64,000 nucleotides of DNA from Coniferiporia sulphurascens. Lineage: Eukaryota; Basidiomycota; Agaricomycetes; Hymenochaetales; Hymenochaetaceae. Where the stretch lies: NCBI GenBank assembly GCA_002794785.1, contig NBBA01000008.1, forward strand, positions 620,001-684,000. Direction: 5' to 3'. Shown here piece after piece: positions 47,513 through 58,899 of the stretch (position 1 is the first letter of the stretch; every line of letters starts with the position of its first letter). The notes below the pieces were generated by a model. That model was not told where the DNA came from, did no database searches, and saw only the letters and a program-made list of their open reading frames with translations. A program made the translations under genes and the position numbers.

Positions 47513-49296
47513 TCAAATTCCTCGCTGCCCTAATTGTCGTCGCGGTTTGAAAACGCGAGCGTGCACATCCTCTCCTTGCTCGCCGAAAAGATGCCGGCGA
47601 ACATACTCGTTTCGAAACAGGCCAGAGGAGTCGACGTCTTCTAATACCTTTATGAAGTCGGGAAATTTGGGATACAAAGCGCGCAGCTCTGCAGGACACA
47701 GTGCGTGGGTCTTTGCCCAGTGCGGCTTCCCACCAAGCTCTGCCGCTATGCGCTCGAAAGCGGCGAAAAACCGGCCATACGGTACTATGAAGCCATAGGG
47801 TCTGGAAGAAGGAAAAAGGATCCATGAAAGGGTCATGTCAGCTCCGGCTAAATTAGCTTAAGCGTGCACTATTTACGCACTTGAATTGGATGAGTCCTAT
47901 CCAACACATGCGTTGGCCGTAACCCGGACTGAGCCAGATGTCGTCTTCTTCCGTGAAGCGTATTTCGATAGGGAAGTGCGGGCGTATGCCATTGGGATCC
48001 GCATATTCTTTTTCCAACCAGTCCCGTAGTTCCAGCAGACATTTTTGAGCATTCTCGAGCGGTACTGCCCATTCTGTTGTGTATTGCGGATACTTATCAA
48101 TATGTCAGTTACCAGGCACGTATCGTGAAGAAATAAGAAGACCTACTCTGCAATCCACATTGAAAATGCGATAAGACTCGTCGATACCAATGGACTTCCC
48201 GCGTATCAGCCACTCGGCGAACAGACCAGTCCAGGTATTGATTCTCAGCCAGAATCGGCCCAGGAATAACAATAATTGTACGACGTGATAGCCGAAGAAG
48301 CCATGCCACAGCCAACTTCCCGCAGGTTTGGCGCTCTGGAAACAGGTGACATGAGGTCAGTCTAGGTTCGGCTGGAGCAGGAAAAGTCAGACTGACCTCG
48401 GTTGTACGATTGGCGATGCTCGTGCGTACGAGCCCGTTTTGGACAAACCACCAGAAACGCACGTGCTCGGCGGAACAGATTAGATCATCAAACTCATTAA
48501 TAAACGCATCAAATTCGATTGTATTTTGCTCCTCTTTGAGGCGGAACGCAGGTTCGACCTGAAGTTTAACGGCCAGGATGAGTCCTGTCACACCGAGCCC
48601 ACAGAGCGAGGCCTTGAAGATGTCTGGCCGTTCCTGCGCCGAACAAGTAACCTTCGAGCCGTCCGCAAGCATGAGCGTGAGCGCAAGTACCATCGTCGAC
48701 ATGACGCCGAACGTGACTCCAGAGCCATGGGTCGCGGTGGTGATGACACCGGCCAGTGTTTGGTCCGAAATGGAGCCGATATTGGACATGGCGAGGTTGT
48801 GCGCAGCCAGCTGCTTGTGTAATGAGTTCAGTACGATTCCGCCCTGGACCACGACGACATGCTTTTCCGTGTCAATCTATGCAAGTACCTTGGTCAGCAG
48901 GCCGCATTGCAAAGAGGTTCCAGCCGCGTCGCCGTCGACGGCAGTCTGAGCGCTGGACGAGTGCGATGGGCGAGTACTCACCTCTAGAACCTTGTTGAGC
49001 CTAGTGGTGCGCAGCATATACTCGCTCGTGCATGCAAGATCGCTCGGGCTGTGACCGATGCCGGCAAACCTCACGCGCCTTCCCTCTCGCCTTGCCAGCT
49101 CGAGAACAAGTGCGCATTGGTCATCGGTCTCCGGCTCAAAGATAGCGAGGGGTGTGCATGTGAAGGTACGTCCCCAGTTTGTGAAGCGCGCACGCGGGGA
49201 ACTGGAGGGAACGGTTATAGGCTGGAGGAAGTTGCAAAGCCCTGCGGTCGTCAACGACGCGAGCTGGGAGTGTGGCGGCTGCGAAGGGTACAGCAT
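47513..49296 (-). CDS. ALO1: D-arabinono-1,4-lactone oxidase
   Basis: FAD-dependent oxidase of the vanillyl-alcohol-oxidase family making D-erythroascorbate, normally at the mitochondrial outer membrane. Five exons in gene order: 48982-49296, 48397-48876, 48147-48335, 47881-48092, 47513-47801; 494 residues. NWGRTFTCTPLAIFEP starts the FAD domain. GIGHSPSDLACTSEY and VVVVQGGIVLNSLHKQL follow, then GSISDQTLAGVITTATHGSG. The ALO domain closes with WIGLIQFKPYGF and the family-typical HWAKTHAL. Membrane-like helices are visible around WHGFFGYHVVQLLLFLGRF. Start ATG at 49296 (MLYPSQPPHSQLASL) was chosen over an in-frame ATG 132 nt upstream, because family members begin close to this point. The first intron (105 nt) is the longest. 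Confidence 0.93.
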
Positions 49297-50582
49297 GGTG
49301 GCGGGGCGAATATTGTGGATGCCATGGGATAGACAGGGCGATTTTATAAAAATTAAGGCAGGACAGCTAGCGGAGACTGAGACCCCAGGGATTGTGTCGG
49401 CAGTGGCCGAAAACCGGCAGCCGCCCACGACTCCGACAGGAGCAGGCTATACTCACCTTCGAATACGAACTGAAACTCGAAATTCTTGGAAGTTGATTCA
49501 AGAAGGTTCGTTAATACCTCCGAGGGATGTAGGGCAACGCGCGAGTCGAAGGTCTTGCAAAAAAAATAATTGAAAAGTCGTCTATAGGGCAGCGTCAGCC
49601 ACCAAGCACGCGCAACGCCGATCGAGGTTAGGGCCGTGCCGAATCGTCCTCGGCCGTACTCCCGTCGGCCCTTATAAAGCACAGAAAATCAGGTTGCGCA
49701 AGCACGATGTTCTGAGAGAATCAAGCTCAATGCGCAATTGCGAAACATTTCCTCTTCTTTCGTCATAATCTCGTGTCCGTTTCCCCGGCCAGAGCCTAGC
49801 CGTGCGCATGTGCATTGCATGTGCATGAGATTTACCGTAGCAGTGTCTTGGAACCCTTTTCCGTAATCGTGGAAGACTGTGGTCCTGTAATGCACGCGAG
49901 ATAAGGGCCGGCAGACCTGAGACAACATGCACCCTCAGGTCGGCCGGGGCCCTCGCGCGGAAACGCCCGTCCGTTCTGTGTTTCGCAAGGTCGGTACGGC
50001 GACGGCACAGAATGCAGATGTATCTGATTATCCGGGTTTGGACAAGCGATTCGCGGATCAGGCTGGGGCAGGATATCTCCAGAGCTGTGTCGCAATGCAT
50101 ATCCGTGTACGCTTTTGTCCGGCTCCAGTAGGCTGCCTGTCTGATCCATTCAGTCAATCGCTTGTAATTCGTGTCAGTCAGGATCCGGTGTCTGTAGGTC
50201 AGATATCACGGTGTACACGTACAGATGCAAATTCGCCACATTGGAAAAAAAGAAAAAAAGGAAACCACATGAATGGCCGTCGACGTGAGCTCAACAACGG
50301 GGGTCCCGAGTAAGTAAAACGTTAACAGCGCACCCGATGTATCTTCAGAATCACACGGAGGAACAAAAAAGGACATGGAATTTCCCATAGCGCGGACGGA
50401 CTTAGATTACACATGAAGGCCGAAAGAACCAAAGCACGTAGAAGGAAGAAAATACGCCCACCGTAGAATTTCAATTAAATAAGTACCATTTCCGCGCGCC
50501 AGAAACATAGGAAGCAATATAGGGGATAACGTTACGGTGTGAGCCGTTCGCGTTCGGTCCAGGTAATAGATGTCCGATGATA
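49297..50582. other. Intergenic region between ALO1 and the Hsp70-like gene
   Basis: About 1.3 kb containing the ALO1 promoter (left) and the 3' flank of the Hsp70-like gene (right). Several overlapping open frames at 49670-50310 have no recognisable domain. Confidence 0.5.
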
Positions 50583-53500
50583 TCAATGTAGGAAGTCAAA
50601 GACGACGCGACCCCACTCTTGTCCTTCGTACACGAGTATCCCTCGGACTTCCGCACTATCCAACTCCAGACCGAGCTCGAACTCTGGGAAGACGTGTTGG
50701 CGTCGGACACATTAACCTTGTGACACAACTAGGCTTTGCACGCACCAGTGTAAAATCCACCCTGAATCATATTAGCCTGTTGCTGGAACGACGGCAGGTT
50801 GCCTAGGTCGACGGTCCATTTACACAACTCCATTGTTTCTCCCTGTGAATGAATGGAAATAAGATTAAGGTAATTAACTTCCATCAACTGGGTACGGACC
50901 TCATCGGTGTACCTCATTATTTTATCCGAGTCAGAGGTGTAAAGGGTAGCGACAAACAGGCGATCTTTGCCACGCGAGATAATGTTGTAACAAACGTTTA
51001 GACGAAATGATCGACGATCCGGAAGGCAGCATGTACAAAGGTAAGAGACAGGTCAGCATCTCATTAGCTCGTCATTTCTGCCAATTTTTGGGTCGCTCTC
51101 GCGACGTGGGAAAGAAAATGGTAATGGTTGAACAATACTCACCCTGCGCATTCTGGGAGAATTTGCTATGCATCGGTGGACAGGAAAAGGAATAAGACGA
51201 AAACGCCCGTGAGTGCCAGCCCATAATTAAATCGGGACGCCCACAAATGATCGGACGCATTAAATTATAAAAATTACTTACCAGAATCCGTTCTGTATAC
51301 GTTGCCTGGGAGTATACACTTTAGTAAAGGTGAATGACAGCGTGTCAGAAGCACCATATCTACTCACCCTTTACGCAGAATGGCGCCCTTCGTCACAAGA
51401 TATTGCAGCCTAACATATTTTCCCGCGGAGTTCAAGAATTTGTAACACAGTTTGGGAATCAGCATCGCGGAGCAGATCTTTTGAGAGCCACGGATACGTA
51501 CCTATTTTCGCAGATATTCACTCCGGCGTTATTGACTTTGATGTACGCCGGGCGCTTCTGCCAGTCTTCCTGCTCCGCTGGGAGCTTCACCTGAATTGAT
51601 AATATTAGTACCGGCGTAATTTTTAGATCGGCGTTAATTGTGCGTCGTGAAAGCGGGAGATACACCAGTAAATCACACACATGAAAGCAAACTCAGATTA
51701 AATTTGAGCTTGCCTTCATGATATATGACCGCGGAGCAATCACGCTTGAAACAAGAGGTCTCCGTGCTAGTCCGTACTGCGCGGCCCCCCGGCAAGTTGC
51801 AGTGTCAGCGTCAGACGGACGTGCGATAACCTTGATTCGTGAGCCGAATTGCGACTAAATAATCGAAAGGGTCAGCCCAAAAACTCAGGGTAATAAAGCG
51901 TCGAAGCGAAAATGGGGCAGTAATGATGCGTAGCACCGCTCTACATTCCACTCTCGTTCCTCATATCCGGGGAAAACAGGATCACTTACATCAACTCGCT
52001 TAAAAAGATACTCGCTTCCGGAGAAACCGCCGACAAGTAGAAGCGCATCAATGCGCTGGTCCACTCGCCGAAGTTGCTCCTCGAGGAGGTCCAACACCTA
52101 TATGCTAACATTAGTTACAATATTTTGAAAGAGTCAAGAAGAAATGAATCGTGCCTGGTCCACAACAGGATCGAACACTTCCCGTCTCAGGAGGTTCCCA
52201 GGAATAGCGAGCTCGCCATTTATGAGCCCTACAGTAGGATCGTCGGGATCGTCCACATTGAAACACGTGAAATGGAACATATTGCCTGTGAAAGCAGTCC
52301 TTCAGTGAATGATTTACATTTAAGGAAGAGGGGTGAATTAGGTAGTTCTTCCTAATAAACCATTTTGTAATACTCACCGTCGTCACTTTCGCCCATATAT
52401 GACAACTTGTCTGTCTCGCTGAACGCGTGCATAAAGTACGCGAGAGAGGCAGGGTCCAAATGTGCGGGATGATCAGCGAGTAGCGTACATACAAGCTCGC
52501 GGAAGCGCAGATCGAGGAAGAGGGAGCCGCAGTTAGCGCCAGAACGTGCACACACCTCGGCTATCTCGAGGTTCGTAAGTTCGCCAATAATTTTGTATAC
52601 TGCGATATCCTAAATATTTCCAACATAGTGTTCACCAGAAGCCGTCAGGTAAATGTGAAAAACACCCGAGATACCAGAATAGGCTTACAACAGTACCACC
52701 CCCAGCGTCGCAAATCATGAAATTTTGACTAGGCTTCAACTGGTGAAGATTCGTCAAATGAGCACAGTGTACAGCGGCGGCCTCCGGTTCACTGAATTGA
52801 AATGAATAATTTTTCGCAAGAAAAGCTCGAGACCACTTAGTCCTGAAAAAACATACGTAATTATGTGCAGACGTTCAACCCAATTCCTGTCAGCCGCGGA
52901 AAATTGTTGAACAAGACCGGCCGATATAGCTGCTTTGCGCATGATTTCGCAGCCCTTGGCGTCCCAAGCTGCCGGCACGGTAAGCCATACGTCCGCGGAA
53001 TCTAGTTAGAATAGTACAAACATTAAAACCGTGAGATATTCTCTCCCTCCTAGTGAAGACGTACCTAAGTCAGCGATAGCACCGATCGCACGCGTAATCT
53101 CTTCTTTCGCGTACTCCCACATGCACGAGAGAAAGTCAACAATAAGGTCGTTGGCTCCCTTACCAAGCTATGGATAAATATAGATATCAACGGCTTCTGT
53201 TAATAATTAAGAAAACTTATATACCGGTAGACTTGGCAATCGTGGATCAACGTTCCCCTCGCGCAACGCACGAGGCTCTAAGAAGAGTTTAAACCTGTAT
53301 GATTGAGGCAACGGACGCATTTTGATATGAACTTTGAGTGACAAAAACTCAACGGCCTACCATTCGCAGCGCACTGTACCCGCCATCGGACTCGCGTTCT
53401 TTGCCTCTAATCCCCAAGCCAGCACACGCCCACTCTCGTCATAGAGGAGGCAAGTCGGGATTTTCCGGAACGTCTCGAAAGAGCCAGGCCAACGAAGAAT

Positions 53501-54202
53501 CTGTTGTACTTTGCCTTGCTCAATTCGCGAAGAACCATAGGCCTTATTGAAAAGTAAGAACAGTTTCGTAAAAGAATAGCATACAAAAAATCCTATAAGC
53601 TTACCACACCGGAAAACGTGGTACCTTCAAGAGTGATCCATTTTTTTAAAAAAATCATTTCTACGGCTGGTAACAGGATGCGCACCAAAGTCAATTGACA
53701 CAGACATTCTCCCCTCATCGGCCACAGACACCGGCCCTGGACCCTTCAAGCCACTGAATTGCGTTGACGTTAGGGCTATAGATGATTGCGGAGACATCGC
53801 CGAATAATACGGCGACGGTCTTTGGACAGCCGAAACAGCTGACAAACCATGTATTCCATTCAATGTTGTTCCGGAGAGTTGGTAAGCTGTGGACGGTGGC
53901 GATGGTGAGCCAGAAAGCAGATAGGGATTGAACGGTGGAGGAGAAGCAGATGGCGGCGGAGGCGATCCCGATGGTATTTGTTGCTGCCACGGCTGCTGTT
54001 GGAAGCTATTCACGACATGTTGTCCACCAAACTGTTGGGTCGGAGGCGGCGGTGGTATTGTTGGCGGACGAAACTGCTTCTCGTTATACTGCGCGTTGGG
54101 GTGCGGCGATGGCTGCTGGTTTGTCGGGTGCGGACTGTCGAGTACATCCTGTTTTTTCGAATTCGTTGCAGTCTGGTCGTAAGGCTCTCCACAGCAACCC
54201 AT
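50583..54202 (-). CDS. Hsp70-family / actin-like ATPase with MGCC proline-rich N-terminus
   Basis: 730 residues, 18 exons. Gene order: 53686-54202, 53605-53624, 53361-53542, 53225-53294, 53065-53167, 52857-53001, 52689-52791, 52378-52609, 52155-52285, 51990-52097, 51714-51854, 51502-51590, 51368-51409, 51282-51305, 51143-51165, 50964-50900, 50842-50746, 50683-50583. Residues 1 to about 165 begin MGCCGEPY and are rich in Pro/Gln/Ser. The ATPase fold follows: phosphate-1 SIDFGTTFSGVAYG (about 170), WLTVPAAWD, phosphate-2 ICDAGGGTVD (about 375), adenosine loop LLLVGGFSGSEYL (about 520), then a divergent C-terminal domain ending FELGLELDSAEVRG. There is no EEVD end, so it is not a classical chaperone; it belongs to the expanded HSPA12-like/actin-like group of Agaricomycetes. 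Gly2/Cys3/Cys4 suggest myristoylation plus palmitoylation. Introns after 52155 and 51714 have GC donors. Confidence 0.88.
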
Positions 54203-57200
54203 TACGAAATCGAGTTTGTCGCGGTGACCGTCGTCGTGGTGAGAAGTGCCGCCTGTCGGCTTGCAGTAGGACTGCGGCGCCCCTTGGCGCACGGCCTGGA
54301 CGCGCGCTTGTGGCAGTACCAGTCACGCAGGACAACCCACAGCTACTAATAGCTTACTTGGTGATAGCCCTCGCCCTTCCTTTGATTCAAGAAATGACGA
54401 CAATTGACTGAGTTAGCTGCTCACTCCAATTCACGCATCCAGCCAACCATATTGTCGTCCTGCCCGTTAATAGCAACACCGATATCGTGATACATCCGCC
54501 GGTAAACGGACCGTTACCTGAAGCGGCTACGCATCAGTCGCGGGAACAATTTGCGACCAACGATCGGATGCAAAGACCTCCGACATTTGGTTAAGCATCC
54601 TGAATTCGACGACACCCACAGAAGTCCTCCCATCAAAAATCAACCTGCATGGGCCATCCTACAAGTTTTTTTGTTGTGGTCGTCATGGCCTCAGTTTACA
54701 CACAGTAATCACCGTGACGTTGGTCTTGTCACACTGGCATTGCCAAAGCGAGAGTGTCTTCTTCCTAGGGTTACTACTTTGGGCCCCAGATTACTCGGTC
54801 CACTATGTCCGCTGCTATCGACCGACCTGGCCCACATAATTGGCATACGATAACTGCGATGACCCTGCCCCCCGTGTCGCACATTTCCTAAGGATTTGTT
54901 TAAAATGTTTCTTCACTACCCTTCACACCAGCTGAAGGCAGCCATGATATAGTTTGGTCTGCGACTCAAGACAGAACTCGTGGTTTCACAACATCTTAAC
55001 GGGTCTCCCCCAAACTTGTTAACGCTTATATGATGTGATGGTCTTCTTGGCTGTGAATTTCACTAATTAAAGAAATTTGAGGTATCTACCGGAGCTCCGA
55101 TCAACCATCAGAGCTAGACCAAGCAAAGGTTCTAGGCAACTCGAAAGGCTCGTTCTCGGGTTCAGCCGCGCCAAGTGGACGGAGGCCATATGTCTGACCC
55201 TCCGAGGCTCTTTATCTAAGATAACCGAAAAAACTAGGGTAATGGACCCACCTCCATCGGAAGGCAGAAAAGGGGCGGGCCCGGTTTGCCCGTACGATGC
55301 GTCCGATGCACGGAGTCCAAGGGTCCGGAAGTATTATGCGGGCGATACAGTATCCGTATTCGTTGCGCGGTTGATTCAATATAGGGAAAACTATATGGCA
55401 CGGAACTATACGGGTGCGGAGGTTCCAAGCGCACACAGAAAAAAAATCCAAGTGCGGCGGTCCCTCGGCGATATGAATGGAGGGAAACGAAAAGCCCGTT
55501 GCCTGACGATCCCAGAAGACGGAACGTTTAAGCGTTTGCCGTTGACGATCTTAAGCGGAGTGAAGAGAAGGTCCAAAGCATAATGATTTCGAGGGCGATC
55601 ATCTGTCGGACAATATTAATATTACAATTGTATCAGATAAAAATTGAAAAGAAAATTGACCCATAAACAGAGCCGACTGCGAAGCACATGGCGCGTTCAA
55701 GTGTGCCTCAGTTTTTTTTCAAATGGGAAAAAAAAACGCACGTTAAATTGTATTGCAAGTAGAGTGGCTACACACTAACGGGAGGCTTATCGGTTCTCTT
55801 TACACTGATCGGTAGTATACATCCTTTTCGCCTGTCATGACATCCCTGCGAAAACCCAATGACACCATGAACATCATTTTCTTCAACAGATTCCATGCCC
55901 GTGTTTATATTTTCGAGCGAGGAAGTCTAGTTATCAGAACCACCGACAGCTCCCACAGACACGGCGTCCTCGCGAGAAGTACACGCACTAAAATGAAGTC
56001 CTCATCATCTCCGTACTCCGAGGGTTTTCTGTACCTTTCTCGATCAACGTGGCGTCTCCGGAGCACGCTGTGGCGCAGGCGGTGTCCTCGTTACGTGTCT
56101 TCGCTTCCGCACTAGACGAGTGGTAAATCTTGAATTGCGAAGTTCGAATCGAGCCCGGTAGCGTAGAAGCGATCGCGAGAGAGCCACACCAACTTCAGTC
56201 GTCTTTGAATTGACAAAGAAGCGTATCCTCGTGTTTGAGGACCTTATGGCAGACCCGTGGGACGGATAGTCGCGTATTATATTGCAACCTTGTGGAGATA
56301 GCTGTCCTGGCTCCGTGTGTAGTCGAACTGGGACGAGGCAACACACAAGTCCGAGGGAAAAAATTTCACGAATGTGCGTTTCATCACCTCGTTAGGGGCA
56401 CTTTGAACGCTTCGACTTGACTACAGGCCTCTTACCATATTTTTGTTACTTTCCAGTATGTCTGTCAATTTCAAATGAAAAAATACCGTGGTGCGCGGCG
56501 GTCACCCTAACAATGTCGAGACCATGCACCTCGTGCGCTGGCATCGCTATCGCTTCCAACTATGTGTGCAGCGAAAATAAACATTTTCTATCGGAAGAAG
56601 ACTCGAGGGATTCCGTTAAGGAGGGTAAATGTATTGTCCATTCTCTTCATTAATCATTAATTTGTGGTCATGCCGAAAACAATAATCATGTGATACAACG
56701 CGTAAATCGGCGGCATATTTCAATCGGAGTTCTGATTTTAGAGCTCCGCAGCAGGAGTTTTGAGTGGCATAATCCTTGGACGCGATCCGAGATAATGTAT
56801 TTGAGGGAAATATGTATATGTGTATCTTGAGTATACACAGCAGACTTATGCAGGAGCTAATTACAATTTGTTACATATGTGTCCCGACCCTGTATAAACT
56901 ATGGGTAGTATCGTGGAGTTAACCTGAACGAAAAAGGCTCATTAGAGCCCACAAAGACGTCGATGGACCCTTACGGACATTTTTATGTGCGACCAAGGCA
57001 AAAATAGTGCTCAATATACTGGAAGAAGGTGGAGGTAGGAATGCCGGAATAACGCAGCATTCCTAACGCTCTGACCTGTCTTCGCATGGACGTAACTACA
57101 CTTGATTAACAAAGTTTATGAACCGCGTGGTGACTATGGGCACATCTCCAAAGATAATGACTGTGTTTAACCGCAGCCTCTCCGAGAAGCTAATTGTGCA

Positions 57201-58899
57201 CGTTTTCTGACAAAATATTCGAAATACATGAGGCGCTGATGTAGGGACTATCCCACGCACTATTAGTAGTAGTATTTGGATAACAATAATATGATATACA
57301 GTAATTCAATTGCTCCTAGTATGGCGCATCATGCTCATGGCATATAACGATTGTCTCCGGCCATTCGGAAGGATACGGATACAGTAAGGGACCTGAGAAA
57401 CGCACGAGATTAGGGTGGGTACAGTACATGGTACTGATTGTTCCAGTGGCGTTTTTTAAGCAAGGAACCCGAGCAGAGGCAAATAGAGCGCAGCAGAGTA
57501 GATGAATGAAAAACACCACAGTAAGGAACCCCTTGAGCTCAGGAACCCAAGCACAACCGGAGCGCCTGGCTCGCAGGCAGCGAATGTTTGGTCGTGGGGC
57601 TATAATATAAGAGAGGGAATTCTCCAGCCATATAGCCAAACCGGCGCGATCTTGCACCACGCTCCGAAATGTCGTGCGGACTCCACGGCAGTCGCGCAAT
57701 CAGGTGCGGATTGGGGCGTACATTAAAAGTGATGACATGTCAATGGTGCTAAAAGTTGCAGTATATGAAATCCGAGTAAGACGGAGTTCATTTATAGATA
57801 GATAGACGGGGAAAGGTAGGAGATCATACTGAGAAAATAGTAAGCCTGTTGTATTCGTCTCTTCTCTTCATACGGCGGCTGGCTGTGCTTCAAATTGAAG
57901 GGACAGCCTTAAGTGCGAACTACAGACGGTCTTGTTTGCTTCCGATTCATACGATTTGGATCTGAAAATGAAGAAACCCAATTTTAGTTGTTAGCATTTA
58001 TTACTTTCCTAGTGTAACACAAAGACAGTAGTTAGCTTCGAAAAATCTACCATTCACAGACACGGAAAGGGAGTGCACAATTGTAGGAATCGGATCTGCG
58101 TATTAGTACAAATATGACGATAACTTGAAGCGCATACATAGGTAAAAGAGGTCAACCTGCTGGTCCGAGGACGTGCATAAAAGGCTTGAAATCAATTTGC
58201 GCGATCGGACGAGTCCGGACATATTGCGCACAGCCGATAGTTAGTACGTGCACGCGTTGGCCGATACTAGGCGAGGTGGCTTTCGGTTACCCATACCGAT
58301 CCATTAGCACCGCCAGTCACAAATTGACCTTGGGAGATGGAACTCTGCCTCCGAACCGGTCAAGAGTAACGAACCTCCCATTACGATCTCTCAGTCGGCT
58401 AGGCTGGGAACCGTAGACTTCCTGGCAGCAAACGTATCAGACAAACATAAGTTAAGATCTTCACATCTTAAATTCAGCAACGTGCGAAGAGATATACGAA
58501 CTGCAGGTTCGGCAAAATATGCAAAGAACTAACGATGCACTATATGGGGAAGTAAATGGCAATAGGAATCCAGCCGATCCGGCAGAAAGCTAAGGGAAAT
58601 GGGAATAGTGCGCCGAAAACAGCATGATGGGAATAAGACCTTGGCGGCAGGGAATAGGCGGCATGATAATGGAGGTAAAGAACGATTGTATCTGTTAGAG
58701 GGTCGGTTTTGTGACAGTACACAAAGCAGAGACTAGAAGTGGATAAAGCAAGGATCTTGAAATATTGTCAGACGGCCGAACGAATGCAGTAAACCAGTCA
58801 TGAAGAGATTGAAGGAACCAGTGAAAGCAAGCTAAGGAGAGTAGACGCTATGGTGGACGGATAAATAGAAGCGGGGGAAACGGGGAGTAGTACACAAAG
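54203..58899. other. 4.7-kb gene-poor region
   Basis: No gene with recognisable domains. One ORF of 168 codons (55077-55583, plus) is Arg/Lys-rich and has no known motif; others are shorter. AT-rich parts lie at 55610-55760 and 56640-57300. The promoter of the Hsp70-like gene should lie at the left end. Confidence 0.45.

Noticed and set aside
49672..50157. 161-codon minus-strand ORF between ALO1 and the Hsp70-like gene
   Set aside because: No recognisable domain, several overlapping frames of similar length and no sensible splice partners.
56110..56175. tRNA-like T-loop sequence (GTTCGAATC)
   Set aside because: No matching acceptor stem, D-arm or anticodon arm could be folded around it.
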